Below are positions 37,101 to 50,537 of a stretch of DNA of 64,000 nucleotides, in pieces. Within the stretch, counting starts at the first letter, position 1, and each line of letters opens with the position of its first letter. Source of the DNA: Dendrocalamus latiflorus (Eukaryota; Streptophyta; Magnoliopsida; Poales; Poaceae); contig CM029640.1 of the NCBI GenBank assembly GCA_017311315.1, positions 12,847,740-12,911,739 of the forward strand, read 5' to 3'. The translations under genes were made by a program, and so were the position numbers. The notes under the pieces are model-generated. The model searched no databases. It was not told the origin of the DNA and saw only the letters and a list, made by a program, of their open reading frames with translations.

Positions 37101-37741
37101 TTGGATGGTGGATTTGTATGTGTATGACCGTACCACTAGGGTTTAAATCATTGTGCCTACATGTTAATGCACACTTGGGTGCTCTTTAATAGGGGTTTTG
37201 TAAGGTCACAGATTTATCACTAGGCTCCGTCAAACAAAAAACCAACTCAACGAATAAATTTGGCTTATTCAATTAAACCGAAATAGCCGAAATGCTGGTT
37301 AAGTCGGCTCTGTTAGGCTCGGTTAGCTCGGTTCGGTCATTTTTGCTCACCCCTGTGACCACGTGAGACGTCGACCCTGTCGGAGTAGGGCGGAGTATAG
37401 CCTCTGTGGCTGCTGGTCTTCCGCAGCGCCATCTTCTCTTCCATGGGCAGCTCGAAGAACTTCTTGCTCCCCGCGAACACCCTCTCCATCAGGGCGCCCT
37501 CCATCCCGTGGTTGGTCACGTAGAAGAAGCCGTACTCCATGAGTGCCTACCAAGCCATGCAAACACGCATGCGTTACGATAGCTTGCTGCATATATACTT
37601 CCATCAAGCAAAGAGCTCGCCGTAATTTTGAGGAAGGACGCGAGGGAGGAGCCGGATTCAGACCTGCCGGATGGATTTGGCGGCGGCGCGTAGGTCGGAG
37701 GACGCGAGGTCCACCACGGGGAGGATTACACTCCCAGCCAT
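31151..37741 (-). CDS. 2-oxoglutarate/Fe(II)-dependent dioxygenase, 11 exons (unit 2)
   Basis: Second gene copy. Exons 5' to 3': 37664-37741, 37363-37546, 34219-34266, 34037-34091, 33797-33903, 32492-32592, 32269-32327, 32052-32108, 31641-31686, 31306-31385, 31151-31223. All splice sites and phases match unit 1. The only exon difference I see is a silent CTG to TTG leucine change in exon 5, so the 295-residue protein should be identical, with the H-x-D..H triad and R-x-S motif intact. The intron 3 acceptor region differs by one base (ctatAG instead of ctgtAG) without loss of the AG. Confidence 0.92.
33057..33315. mobile_element. Stowaway-like MITE in intron 5 (unit 2)
   Basis: Copy of the unit 1 MITE with TA on both sides. 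Confidence 0.8.
35085..35495. mobile_element. Mutator-like hairpin MITE in intron 2 (unit 2)
   Basis: Copy of the unit 1 hairpin element with the same 9-bp duplication. It is 1 bp longer in an A-run and has one inner-stem substitution. Confidence 0.92.
35666..36970. mobile_element. Non-autonomous TIR DNA transposon in intron 2 (unit 2)
   Basis: Copy of the unit 1 element. One base differs in the G-rich interior (ggaagcggg for ggaagtggg). Confidence 0.65.
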
Positions 37742-38553
37742 CGATCTCCTGCTCAGCTCTGTGCAGCCTACTTGCTTCGCTACTCCGCGGTTCACTCAGT
37801 TAGGGCGGGATTGCCTGGCTTTTTAAGATGTACTAATCAACTCTCGCGTCAAGATTTTGTTTGCCTTGCCTGTCAGCGAACTTATACTCCATTGTTGATT
37901 AAAAAGAGCATCGTACCTTGTCGACTCGTGTAGATAGCATTAGTTGGCCTGCTCATAACGTGGAGCATCGTACACGCTTGTGACTCATTGAAAGGGAGGA
38001 TGCGTTTAAAAATGCAAATAGCAGAGCTGGCTCCAACTCATGTCATATTGTCATGTGCGTCATCAGTTGAACATAGAATGTCATAATCCCGAGCAAATTT
38101 ATCATATTACCAAAGTAAATTGATAGAATTAAAATAGCATAATAAGTCATGCACGTCTCTATATAGTGACAGAACTCCCATTGTACTTCTCTATGTCCAA
38201 GCTCCTTGCAATCTCTTCAGATGGAAATGATAACAGTAATACATAGGAACCAGTTATTGGTGGGACGGTTGGGTTATAGATGAACGACTCTATCTATTAG
38301 GATTTAAATTGTATTGTCTATCTTTATGTATATGTGATGGGCAAACATATTTTTTTTAATATTTTTTAATTTTTTTAAATTTAATTATGCTAAATAAGCC
38401 TCTGCTAGTTATAATGTTTTTTCAGCCAACTACAGTGCTTTTCAGTCATAAGCTACCAAAAATAAGCCCAAATGATCACCATCATATGTCTCATTGAAAA
38501 CTTCGTAAGGTCAGGATTTATTTTCACCCTCTGTTATTCTGGCCCTGATCAAC

Positions 38554-39407
38554 TCGGCTTCGGCTTCTGGCTTCTGGCTTATTCTTCACTATTCATAAGT
38601 TTCGTCTTTTTCTGAACTTTTGGCTTTTTGTTGAGCTTTTTTGTCGGTTCTTTTTTTCCCATATTTGTTTGTATTATACGTAATGGGCTAACATATTTTT
38701 TATATTTTTAAATTTTTTTAAATTTAATTATGCTAAATAAGTCTCTGTCAGCTATAGTGCTTTTTTCAGCCAGCTACAGTGTTTTTAACCATAAGCTATG
38801 AGCTTTTCAGCCGAACCGATCACCACCTATCTCTAGACATGTGCAGGAGGGGCACATCACGACACGACTTACCCATGCCATCTGCCGTCCAAGTTACTCC
38901 AACGCCTCTCCTTCCTTGGACCTGGGCTCCACCAACGTCTTCTTCTGGAAAAATGTTGCGTGGAGGAGTGATCCAATGTTTTTTTTCCATTCTACAGTGC
39001 TTTATTAATCTTAATGTATTCAGAATAAGTAGCTAGAATTAAACTTTAAATATACATTAATATTAGTGCAATTAACTGTATACTTGGTACATTGAAGCAT
39101 CTGTCAGTTAGCACTTCTGCTAGGTGTTAAGTTGGTACACAATGCTCAATATGGCTTTTTTTGAGTGGCTTATGACTGAAAACTACTGTAGCTGACTGAA
39201 AAAACACTGTGGCTGATAGAGACTTATTTAGCATAATTAAATTTTTTTAAAAAAATTAAAATAGAAAAAACATATTAGCCCATCACGTATAATGCAAACA
39301 AATACGGGAAAAAAGAACCGGCAAAAAAGCTCCAAAAATAGCCAAAAGTTCAGAAAAAGATGAAATTTATGAATAATGAAAAATAAGTCAGAAGCTGAAC
39401 CCGAAAC
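38554..39407. mobile_element. Foldback-type element upstream of the gene (unit 2)
   Basis: Copy of the unit 1 element. The third direct partial arm is at about 38357-38479. Confidence 0.65.
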
Positions 39408-39678
39408 GAGCGGATATCTTGCAGGTACTGACAGAGTTCTACACACAACCTAGTTATGTGCTGCCGGTCAAACCCCAAAACCATTCACGCTGTGAACGTT
39501 ATCAACAGGCCAGGCCACTGCAGATTATGCCCCCTACATACAAGCTTCAGCGTTGGAAGAACACTGAGAAAAATGCACGATGCCCATACATTCCAGATCC
39601 CTGTACCTTATGAGTATGTAGAACTGTCATATTTCCTCTAATGATTGACATTGCTCCCTAGGAAATCATGATGCTTCA

Positions 39679-39709
39679 GGTGGGTGGGTGGGTGGGGTTT
39701 GGGGGGGGG
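39679..39709 (+). repeat. G-rich tract, potential G-quadruplex (unit 2)
   Basis: Same tract as unit 1 with a final run of nine G. Unit 3 lost its copy in the junction deletion that starts beside it. Confidence 0.8.
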
Positions 39710-40098
39710 AGACAAGTCTTGAGTTTTGACCTTGCACATATGTTAAGTTCAGACCTGATATGCTCTGATGCTCAAGGTCCATGACCTGCCCTCTGTTCCA
39801 ACTATACAAAAAAGAGGTGTAGTTTAGTCAAAACATTTGAAACAATGAAGCAAAGGGGCAAATGAATCCCCTGCCTCCAACCAAACGCCTGGCGCAGAGT
39901 CGGAGACAAATGGTATAGACCAGCCTCCAACTGCATGTGTTATGGCCATGTGTGCAATAAGTCAGACACGAATCTTAAACCCCTTTAGATGGATGACATA
40001 AAACCTAGAATCATTGCCCATGACAGCTCAAGGTTTTTCATGTTATCCTCCCGCTGCTTTGTCTGGGAGGTTGATGAAAGGTTGTAGATACCAAATCT

Positions 40099-40402
40099 AA
40101 CAACAACAACAACAAGAACAACAAAGCTTTATATCCCAAATAAGTTATGGTAGACTAGAAATGAAACCTTCTCAAGGTCAAAGAGATGAGAGCTTGAAAT
40201 ACTAAAACACTAAGCTGTATATCCTACCATCTGAGCCAAGAGTCTGAAACACTATCCCTAACTTTCTTATGGTTCCGGTACGTGGATCGCTAACTTCCAT
40301 ACGCTCCTATCCAAAGCTAATTATTTAGATACATTCCAATCCCTTAAGTCTCTTTTAACTGCTTCCTCCCACGTCAGTCCTGGTCGACCTCTGCTTCTTC
40401 TT
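40099..40402 (-). pseudogene. Second LINE, ORF2 C-terminus and 3' tail, cut at unit boundary (unit 2)
   Basis: Copy of the unit 1 fragment, cut at the same base before the gag remnant of unit 3. Confidence 0.88.
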
Positions 40403-41785
40403 ACAATTACAAGTGGATGTTTCCTCACATCCTCTAGAAAATCATATCCTAGACACTAATTGAACTTGCAAATCTTGGATTTGTCTAAGATAAGATTAAG
40501 CTTTTTTTGCCTCTGACAAATCTTTCAAGAGTATTCATGAGGTACTCGCACTCCTAAAAGAGGGAAGCATAAGAAGAGCAGGGAGAAGGAGTAGAGGAAG
40601 AACTAGAGGAAGAAGATCGAATATCACGTGCATATCTCTCCTTATGTATGGCCGCCTCAACCTTGAGGGCTTCACAAGATACACACGGGGTAGTTCTAAT
40701 CCTAGTCATCTGAGCCTCGTAACTCTCCCTAAAGGTCTTTTGTGTATTCTCCATCTTCTTCCTAACTTCAACACAAAACAAGCAATCAAATTGTGGCTTC
40801 TCTAGTAGATTCTTAGTTAGCTTCACACATTTTTCATCCAATGTAATCAATTCAGATTTTAATTTTTTTACAACTATTGCATGGTGAGCTAACATGTGTC
40901 TTAGAAGCATATTGAGCCAATTTCTTATTGTGATCACAAATGTCTTGAAATTTTTAGAAATAAATTCAAGTTCAGCAATTAATTTTAGCAGTTGTCACAA
41001 GACATAACAGGCTCCATCAAAGCAGCCTGCATTTCAACTATTTTATGTTCTGCCTTCTTTAAGTTAATCTTTAAGTTGTTACAACTATCACAGGTTTTAG
41101 ACAAATCAAGAAACATAGTATATAATCCTCTATAAGCATTGTCTTTATCCTCACATGATGTGCAAAATGTAGTCTCAACAGAATCAGATTGAGTAGGAAT
41201 AGTTCTAGCCATTTCTAATTCAGCTAATAGACTAACATTCTCTACCTTAAGCAAATACATCTCAGAAATCACACTATCAGGCAAGGTCCTTAATTTCTCC
41301 ATATCTCCAAGCAAGGAAGCACAAACATCATAATCGTCATGGGAGGAGGAAGATCTAAGTGAAATAAGCTCTCGTGACAAGCTCTCTACTCCTCTAATTC
41401 ACCACACCTAGTCCAAGACCTAGCATAAAAATTCCCTAATTTGAGAAAAGCATCACTAAGCTGGTCGTAGGAGGGACATACCTCATCGAAGTCACTATAG
41501 AGATCATCATCACTAATGTCGTTCTCGTCAGCCATGAAGCACATGCTGGTGAAGTTGTCATCGTCCTTGGTGTCCTTCTGCGGATCATCCTCACCGTCGT
41601 CATCGCTCCAGCCCTCCATGTCATTGAAGTCAAAATTGTCAAAGGCGGTGAGGACGCGGTGGAAGAGCTTCTTGGCTTTGCTGAAGTTGCGGTATTTCTT
41701 GTCCTTGCCTTGATCACAAGCTGACGGCTTCTTGTTGCATTTTTTGCTGATGTAGCCATTTTTGCTCACGCTGCCGTAGTCATTC
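40403..41785 (-). pseudogene. Ty1/copia-type gag remnant (unit 3)
   Basis: Third copy of the gag remnant, with the same chimeric left boundary as unit 2 and the same broken frames. Confidence 0.75.
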
Positions 41786-41797
41786 TGGCCCTTCTCC

Positions 41798-42210
41798 AGA
41801 GTAATGCTCAATGGCATACCGAGCAAACCCATGTACAACCGCAAAGGACTAAGGCAGGGTGAGACCTTATCACCCCTAGTATTCATCATGGCCATGGAGG
41901 TTCTAAATCGGATTCTCACAGCTACCAAGTGAGCTCAGATTCTGAAGGTCTCACCTCCCCTGCCAATGTAGTGCTCCCTCTACGCCGGCGACGTTATGCT
42001 ATTCATTCACCTAGCAGAAATGATCTTATTGCCGTCAGAGAGATTATGTCTATTTTCAGATTTGCTACAGGACTCTGTCCAAATTTTATGGAAGTTGTTG
42101 ATCATCCCAATCTGTTGCTCCCTGCATGAGCTCCGATCGACAAGGGAAATCCTGGCATGCAATATAGCTTCGTTCCCAATTAATTATCTGGGCATGCCAC
42201 TGTCTTCAGG
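41798..42210 (+). pseudogene. LINE reverse transcriptase fragment, 5' part (unit 3)
   Basis: Third copy, with the same defects as unit 1 and the same LTR insertion point. Confidence 0.85.
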
Positions 42211-44108
42211 TGTAACATCCTAAATTTCAAGTATTCAAAAATATAGAATTTTAAAACTTTTTCTTGCATTTTGTTGGCATTGAAATTTCTTCTGAATATT
42301 TATTTGAAATCTTTTTGAGTTTTGTGGCATGCAAATTAATAACCAAAGGATAATCCCAAATGCAAATAATGGTCATGTCAATAAAATACCAAAATCCTGA
42401 ATTCAAATTCAAGTCAATAAAATAAAAACCAAAAGAATATTAGACCCTATCTCTAAATGTTTAAACCAAAAATTCCTTCTTTTAATTCAATTAGCAAACA
42501 AAACCCAAGGTTGAATATTCAAAATTTATATACAATTCAAAACAAAAATAGAGGAATACTAGCTTTTGTATCTAGATATTTGAACCAAGGCTTCAATCGA
42601 AAATCCAAAAATTGAATACAAAACTGAAATGAAAATTCAAATTTGGAATGTCATGCAAAACTCCAAAAATAAATGAATCCTAATGCAAATTAAAATTTAA
42701 TTTAAAATCTAAATTTTTAAAATAATGCTTAAGCCTTTCTCTTTTTCCTCTCTTTCTTCTCCTTCATTTTCTTTCTTCTCTCCCTTACAAGTTGGCCCCA
42801 TCCTTATTCTCTCTCTCTCTTCCTCTCTCTCTCTCTTCTTCTTCTCTGCTAGTAGGCCCGGCCCCGTTCCTCCTCTCTCCTCTTTTCCCCGTTCCTCTCT
42901 CTCCCACTCTTTTTTCTTCCCCCTCTACGTGCGGGCCCGCCTCCTCCTCCTTTCTTTCTCCCCCTCCTTTCTCTGCGCTCTCCTTCCTTCCTTGTCTTCT
43001 TCGCCGATAGCGCTCGCCTCACTCTGCTTAAGCGCTTGGCCCCAATCATCCCTGTCCATCCATCACCGTGCGCCTACTCCCGTCGACATCATGTCCCCCT
43101 CTGATCATTTTAGCAGAGCCGAAGCTTTGCTTCGACTCGCCTCGCCTCGACTCGCCTCGCCTACAACGCCACCGCTCGCTTCTTCACCGCGCCTCGCGAG
43201 CCCCGCCGGTCGTCACCTGCCACCACGCCCACGCTACTGAAGTCAGCTATAGGACATTGTTGTGTCGTGCACAGTGCTGCCGTCGCGTTGCCCCGACCAC
43301 CTCGCGGTCACCCCCCTCCCCGTCATGCACAGTGCTTCTGCGTCAGGTCACACGCGCATGACATTGTCACTGTGCTGGCATCACTGTGCAATCAAGCCCA
43401 TGCCTTGAATCTTGTCTCATCCTGAATCCTGTAGCAACGCTGCCGCCACACCACCGCGATGGCCGGCCAACTGCTCTCCTGTCGCCCGCCGCATCTCCGT
43501 GGCTATAAATTCCTGCTCGGGCTCCCGGTAGCTTCGCCACACTCCACTCCCTCTCCCACTCGAAGTAATCAGCCTTCCGTGCACCACCGCTTGTCGGCGA
43601 TGTTTTTTTCCTCAAAGCCGACCGGCAAGCAATCCGTCGGTTGGCGCCGTCGTAGTCCGATTCCTCCCCACCGAAGCACCCTCGAAGCACTGCGACGCCA
43701 TTCCCCTCCTCGGCCGGACCTCCCACCGCCCGAGCTGAGCTCGCACTGTGCACCTCCTCTGCTCACTGTTGTCACATATCGCTAGCTTGTCACTGCCAAT
43801 CCTGAGCCGTGCTGACCCCCGAGGTAGACTCCTGAGCTCACCTAGATGCTCCCCTCTTGTTTAATTGAGCTCTGATGACGTGCGCCGCCATATCCACCAC
43901 TCCACTGTTCTGCCGCCGCCCACGGTCGCTGCCGGTTGACACCACGGCCAAATTGGCCGGCGAGACTTTGTCTCCGAGTAGGCGCGGGCATGAGCAACCC
44001 ATTTTGGGGGTGCTCAGCTTTGGCCATCGTCTCCTCCGCCGACGGCGAGCTCGCCGAGCGTTGGTCGGAGGAAGACGATGCAGCTTGTTGAAGCCCAGTC
44101 CCACGACT

Positions 44109-45308
44109 ACGAGTACCTAAGTACTCGTTATGACCATGTAGTCATTTACGACCATGAAGTCAAACTTACGACCATGCAGTCGAACTTACGACTACGTAGT
44201 CGAACTTATGACCATTTTATCGTTTATGACCTCGTAGTCAAACTTACAACCACATAGTCGTTTACGACCACACAGACGAGCCTACGACTATGAAGTCATT
44301 TACGACCACTCAATGTCTTTTATGACCACTCCACTCAATGTCTTTTACGACCACTCATAGTTAGTTACAACCACTCCATAGTCATTTACGACCACTCAAA
44401 ACAGTTTACGACCATGTTAAGGTTTACGACCACTCAGTACCTTCCGAGTTCGACTGCTCTGTGCTCGGAAGTCTTTGACCAGTCCACTGCCCAAACTTCC
44501 GACTGATAGCGCTCGGAGCTTAAGACCACGTAGCGCCTCCGACCAAACTCAACTCCAACTTACGACCACGACCAATCTGTCGTCGGTCCTCCCTCAGCAC
44601 CGACCAGGTATGAGCTAACTCCTCCCCTGGCCTCCTCATCTTCTCGGCCATCTATTTTACCATGTGCTGCCACTTCCCCGGTCACCGGCCGCCGCAAGCG
44701 AAGCCACCTATCGAGCGCCGACAATCGCTATCACCATGCGCCACCGCGTTGGTGAAGCCACACACGACCACAGCCACTCTCGACCACCATCGCTCGACCA
44801 CAGATACCATCTGACCACTCCGAGCCATCCGATCCATTCAACCACTTCCAGCTGTCCGATCCATCCGACCACTCCGAGCCACCCGATCCATTCGACCACT
44901 CCCAATCGTCCGATCCATCTGACAACTCTACGACGTCGAAGCCATTTTTGACCACTCAGTAGACCTCGCCATTTCTGACTACTCACTTCTGCTCCTGACT
45001 TCGAGCGCCCTCTCCGGCTTCACCTTCAACTTGTATAGAATTCCGACCATGATCAGCCACCCGATCATGGTTGTTCGAGCACCGACCACAATGTTTAACC
45101 ACCGACCATGTTGTAATCTTGACCCCTCTGACCACACACAAATTACTGTCTTTCGACCATGTTCAAATTATTGTAGCTTCTGACTACCATCATAGCTTTT
45201 TGACAACACTATAGAGCTTCTGACCGCTTTTGTCCCCAACCACTCTTACCTTCCAATCACTACAGAGCATACGACCACTGCGGATCTTTCGAGCACGTAT
45301 AGCTTTTG
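44109..45308. repeat. ACGACC/GTCGT short-repeat zone (unit 3)
   Basis: Copy of the unit 1 zone. The palindrome and hairpin are conserved. Confidence 0.75.
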
Positions 45309-47053
45309 CCCACAGTGAAAATTTTTGATTTTTTGTTCCCTTAAATTCAAACTTCTAGAAGCCCATCCTTCTTCATCCTAACTCTGATTGAGCCTGTTCA
45401 AATTCCTAAATTCCTTAAAAATTCCAATCTATCTATTTCTACCCTTCTTTTAATATTGGAGTGTATTTGAATTTATTTAGTTTCAGTTATTTAGCACATA
45501 ATTAAAAATCGGAGCCCTGAAGCATCCATGGATGAAGCAAGGCCAAGTCCAAAGAAAGACGAAGACCAGGAACTCAAAATCATTGAATGAGAAAGCTTTG
45601 AGTAAGCTCAGGACCACGGTAAACCACATCAGGCGAGTCAATACTTTGATCATATTGAACCTACATTTTATGCAAATTATTTATGTTTTAAATTATCAAA
45701 TTGCATGTTGTTATTTCATGTGCAAATATATGTTTGTTTTATGATTCTAGTTATATGTCCATTATTTAACTTGTTAGTAATACACTCTTTTAGAACATTT
45801 GAGTATTTGAGCCTTGTCACCCTACTAAAATTATAATGGTAAAACTTTCAAAAATAAGTCTATAATTATACGTCATGCTTAGTGCTACCTAGATACTCGG
45901 AGGCACCAAAACACCCCAAGCATCACTTTTAATCATGAGAACCTGGTTTGGGAAGTCATGGTGGAAATAACTGGTATATTTTGGTATGATTATTTTATGC
46001 TCCCAAAAACCTCAAATTGCTTATCTATCTAGGCGGATGGTTCGGGGGTATGGTGCAGTGGTGCACGAGAGTGTGGTTAGTGGTAGAACCGCCAAATAAC
46101 CCTAAGGACTGAATCTTGTCATGACCTCCTATGTAATACAAGTACAACCACAAGTCTGTAAAGTACAACTTAGCGTAGTAGACTTACTGGACCCTGAAAG
46201 TCATCTCATCAGTGGAGGTGGTGAGGTAGTGCAAGTGGTTGTTTATGTGACGACTTGAATAGGACACTTATTGAGGGTGAAGTTTACTACAGCGCGCTAG
46301 TCAGTGTGGCTAGCCAGCTGCTAGCCGCATAGGAGCAGAACATCCCGCACAACTTATGGGACCTGCCGCAAGTGGGAGAAGCCCATGTGGGCAAGATGAT
46401 GGAAGGGCGAGGTATTTTGAACGGTTACTGTAATGGTTTACTCAACCGCACGACTAAGGAATCGTATAGGGCAACGAGCAGATTATCTCTTGTGAGTAAA
46501 GTGTACACACTCTGCAGAGTCAAAACTATTAGAATAGTCATGCCCACGGTCAAGGGCGGATATGGGAACTTAACCAGATATAGTTCTATTTCAAAAACTT
46601 TGTGGGTGGAATTGGAAAAATAGAGGGCAGTGGAAAGCCCTGATTTGTGTTGCCTTGGGTGTCACCTTAGTGATAAGGTAAGTGGTTATAACGCTAAAAG
46701 GTTAGCATATGGTGCAGAGACCATGTAACGGTGGATGAAATCTGGATCGCTATTATTATTGCATTCTTTCATACATTGATAAAATCTTGAGAGACCATGT
46801 GGAGGTCATCCCATGTGAATGATGAGTAATTGACTCAGTTTAGGAAAGTCGAGTTTGGTTTGAGTGGTTCGGACCATGTCGTTGTGCGATGCAATCGGCT
46901 TCGGTTGGACTTGGTCAAACCTGGTTAAAGTGCTTCGGATGCATATTCTGATGATTCGACAGGTTTGGGCTCTTTTCATGCTTAATGTGGTATCATTAAT
47001 GCTATTTATGCTTTCATGTGTCGAGCGGTGCTATTTGACGTATTTCTTGTCTG

Positions 47054-48605
47054 TGTTGGCTGCAGGTCGTCGAGGCGGAGTCGTGGCGACACACGAGGTG
47101 ACCGGACTAGGCACAGGTGGCGTTGAGGTCAGAACGGTCGGGATGTGTCGAAGACGGCGGAGACTCGAGGTGGTTGCGAGGCTTGGACAACAAGGAGCGC
47201 GGAAGCTTCCCGGAAGGTGCAGGAGGGGCGAATTGGTAATTTCACGAGGCTGCACAAGCGGGAGCGGGCTCCGTTGGATTTAGCAAGCGTAACGGGTTGG
47301 AGACCCGTTAGCCAAAGGCTATATAAGGAGGAGGTGCCTCCTTGTTGATGCATGCACTCCATGGGATTCTAGAGTTTTGCTTTAGTCAAAATGGCCTTTG
47401 GAGAGGTGGTTTTGGCTTTAGGCTTTAGTTGGTGAGGCTTTAGTAGTTGAGAGCAGGAGAGGCAGTGTGTTGCTTGTCTCCTTCGTAGCTTCTCTCTGTG
47501 TGTGTCTCCTCTCCAAGCATGTAGTGTGTGTTCTTGAGTCTTGGGAGAGGGAGAAGAGGGTTTGATGCCCATGTAATTCATCCTTTGAATGTACATGCAT
47601 ATGGGGACGTCTCTATGATCCTCAATATCAATATGAGATGGCTTTGGTTGAATTTAGTTGAGACTCTGACTCTCTGTTGTTTATTTTCCTTCGATGCTTT
47701 CAAGGCTTGATTTTTGAGTTTTTGCGTTTTGGCTTGATTCTTGTTAGGGAGTGGCAAAATGGGTTACTTCATGATGGAATTGCATTCTAGACCCTTTGGT
47801 CATCTAAATTCCATGAGCAATCTGTTCAATTTGGAAGAATCAAGTTTTCTTGTTGTCTTTGCCCAATTCATCCCCTGTTTCCTCTTCTAGGGTTTCTTGG
47901 TCCTATTTGATTTCCTTTGAGAATTGGCCTAAGTTTTGGTCTGGGAAATCCTTAGGCTATTGCTTTTGTTTCTGCAAAATCTCATGTGCAAAGGTCTTGA
48001 GATTGGAGAGGAATTTGGGATTAAGTGCAGCACTATGTACTTTTGAGGTTTTTGTCCCAATTCTTAATTCCTTGCTCTTAGGTTGGTTTCTCTGGCTCCC
48101 CTAGGCTATGCTTGTTATTTAGGTGTTAGTCCTTAGTTCTGGTCTGGAAACTTTGGAGTTTAGCCTCAAACTCTGTTGCAGTGTGAAGCCCTGAACCTGA
48201 AATCTGAAAATTCAGTTCACTGCCTTCTCTGAAAATCGACCGGCGGTCTGACTGGTTGGGAGGAGGCGGTCTGACCAGCCGTCGCATGGCGGTCAGACCG
48301 GAGTGCGCCTGGCGGTCAGACCGGCCCTCCCATGGCGGTCTGACCGGCCGAAGCACAGAGGTCTGACCGGCCCCTCTTTTGCAGCATGCTCTGATTTGAT
48401 TTTCTTTGTTTGTTGCTGCTCCCTTTGGCTCTGTTCTTTCTGCTTCTATTTTTTGTGGGTGTTAGTTTGTATTTCCAGTGATCTTTTGTTTCCTTCTTTA
48501 TAGCTTGGTAGCTATCAGAGAAGTGAGTCTTTCAAGTGATTCTTTTGGGGGCAAGTTTTTTAAGTCGACATTCACCCCCCCTTCTGTCGCCATTTCGGTC
48601 CAACA
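47054..48605 (+). mobile_element. Nested copia-type solo LTR (unit 3)
   Basis: Third copy, 2 bp shorter because of one lost TG in the gtgtgtgt run near 47525. Confidence 0.7.
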
Positions 48606-49119
48606 AATCTATTTTAGTTAAAGCTACTAGATCTTAGGAAATTTCTATGTATCATATTTTAAAAGCAATTTATGGCAAATAAAATAACCCGAGCCTTTCC
48701 TTGATAAGCCATGCATGTTATCTATTTGCATCCTGTGTATTGCCTCATGGAGCACGGTGGTTTGTGCTCACCATCGCTCTCACAATTAATCCAGAATCAA
48801 TAGTCAGATTGCTGTGCTACAGCAATACACCAGGTCATGATGATGAAGAAGATGAAGAGATCAAGAACTAGGTCACGAACCCCCAGTCGGCTGCCTGTGG
48901 GCATATCTTAAGGGTCCCACCTGTGTGCTTCATTTTCCGCTGTTGCATTTTATTTATTTCGGCCTGATCGACCCATGAGTAAGTCTACTATTATATCTAC
49001 GCTTCCGCATAATATGTATTTTGATGTTCAGTATTGTATCTGTGAGTATTATCTACTGATCTAGGGAATAGTACGGTGGAATCATAGAGGATTTCAGATT
49101 GTAAAATCTGGGTCCGACA

Positions 49120-50537
49120 TCAGGCAAGCTATGACAAGCTGATCTGGAGCTGTTCATTGATAAGCTTCATGCGTGTTTGCCAACCTGGAAGGCACATCGG
49201 CTATCCCGGGCTAGGAGACTGGTTGTTGTCAAAGCGGTACTCACCTCCGTGGTGATGTACTCTCTCCTTTTTCTCATGCTCCCAGACTAGGCCATGAAAG
49301 CTATAGATAAGAGACAAAGAGCCTTTTTGTGGACCGGAGATAGTTTATCCAAACTAGGGAAATGCCCTGTAAATTGGCACCAAACCTACCAGCCTTTCAC
49401 GCATGGAGGTCTCAGCGTAGCGGATCTCAGGCTCGTTGGTATAGCACTTCGTTCCAGATGGGAATGGATGGCGTGTACTAAGCAAAACCGACTATGGAAG
49501 TCTATCTAGCAACAAGAAGACTCTGCTATTCAAAGTTTCTTTGCCGCCTCAATAGTAATCCATCTGGGTGATGGTGCGATGGCTCGCTTCTGGACAGATA
49601 AATGGTTTCAGGGTCAAAAGCATTCACAAGGTTGCGCCAGTGCTATGGACTATGGTTGATAGTCATCTCAAAAAATGTTCCTTGGTAAAGGATGTTGTGC
49701 ACAATCATGACTAGATGACTCATATTCAGGGTGCAAGCCATCATCGAGGTGTTCAACCTATGTAGCCTGCTCGATTAGGTTCAGTTGCGAATTGGGTCCA
49801 GCAATGTTGTTGTATGGCGGTGGACTCCTAATGGTCAGTACACAACAAATCAGCTTACATCGCACCTTGCCAGGGTACAGTGCATCTTCCTTGTACCAAG
49901 CAGCTTTGGAAGGCCACAGCACCCCTGAAGGCCAAAAATGTTCACCTGGTTAGACCTCAACAAAAGGGTTTCGATGTTCTCGAGGCTCTGGAAGCACAAC
50001 ATTCAAGTGCCTACAGCTTGCCTCTTTTTGTGACTAAGAGGATGAGATGATTGACCACCTTCTCATCAGTTGCTCAGTTGCTATGCAGACCTGGCTCTTG
50101 GCTTTCACTTTGCTCTACTTACCAATTCTTAGATCCAACCTTGTGCGAATGTTGGTTAGCTATCAGGACGTTGGCGCCCAAGGTCCTTCATATTCCCGTA
50201 GATTCCCTAGTCGTCCTCATTGTCTGGATGATTTGGAAAGAAAGGAATATGCTGCAGTATGACCATGGCAAGCTAACCATTGATGATTGTGTTCTTTAGG
50301 TCAAGCAGGAGTTTTTCGCTTGGTCCTCAACTAACAACTCAAAGTTGAGAGCCCTTAGCGATAGGCTAGATTCTTTCGCAACCTAGGACAGGTCATTAGA
50401 TAGTCGATTCCTTCTTTCTATTGTTCCCACTTTTTTTTCTATTCTTTTCTTTTTTCTCAGCCGTTAGGCCACCTCTGTACCGCTTTTCTATTTCTCCTTA
50501 AAGAATGAAACACAATTCTTATGCGTTTTCGAGAAAA
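49120..50537 (+). pseudogene. LINE ORF2 C-terminal part and 3' end (unit 3)
   Basis: Third copy. Extra 1-bp indels near 49847 and 49935 break the zinc-binding tail region that stays open in units 1 and 2. Confidence 0.86.

Larger units (their letters stand above)
20384..40402. repeat. Tandem ~20-kb segmental duplication, unit 2
   Basis: This is the second complete head-to-tail copy (20,019 bp). It is nearly identical to unit 1 across both genic and transposon sequence. Differences include a 25-bp longer CT-rich tract near 22850 and isolated substitutions. Its dioxygenase gene appears intact. Confidence 0.97.
42211..49119 (+). mobile_element. Solo gypsy-like LTR with nested LTR (unit 3)
   Basis: Third copy with the same TG..CA ends and TCAGG duplication. 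The nested LTR lies at 47054-48605. Confidence 0.85.
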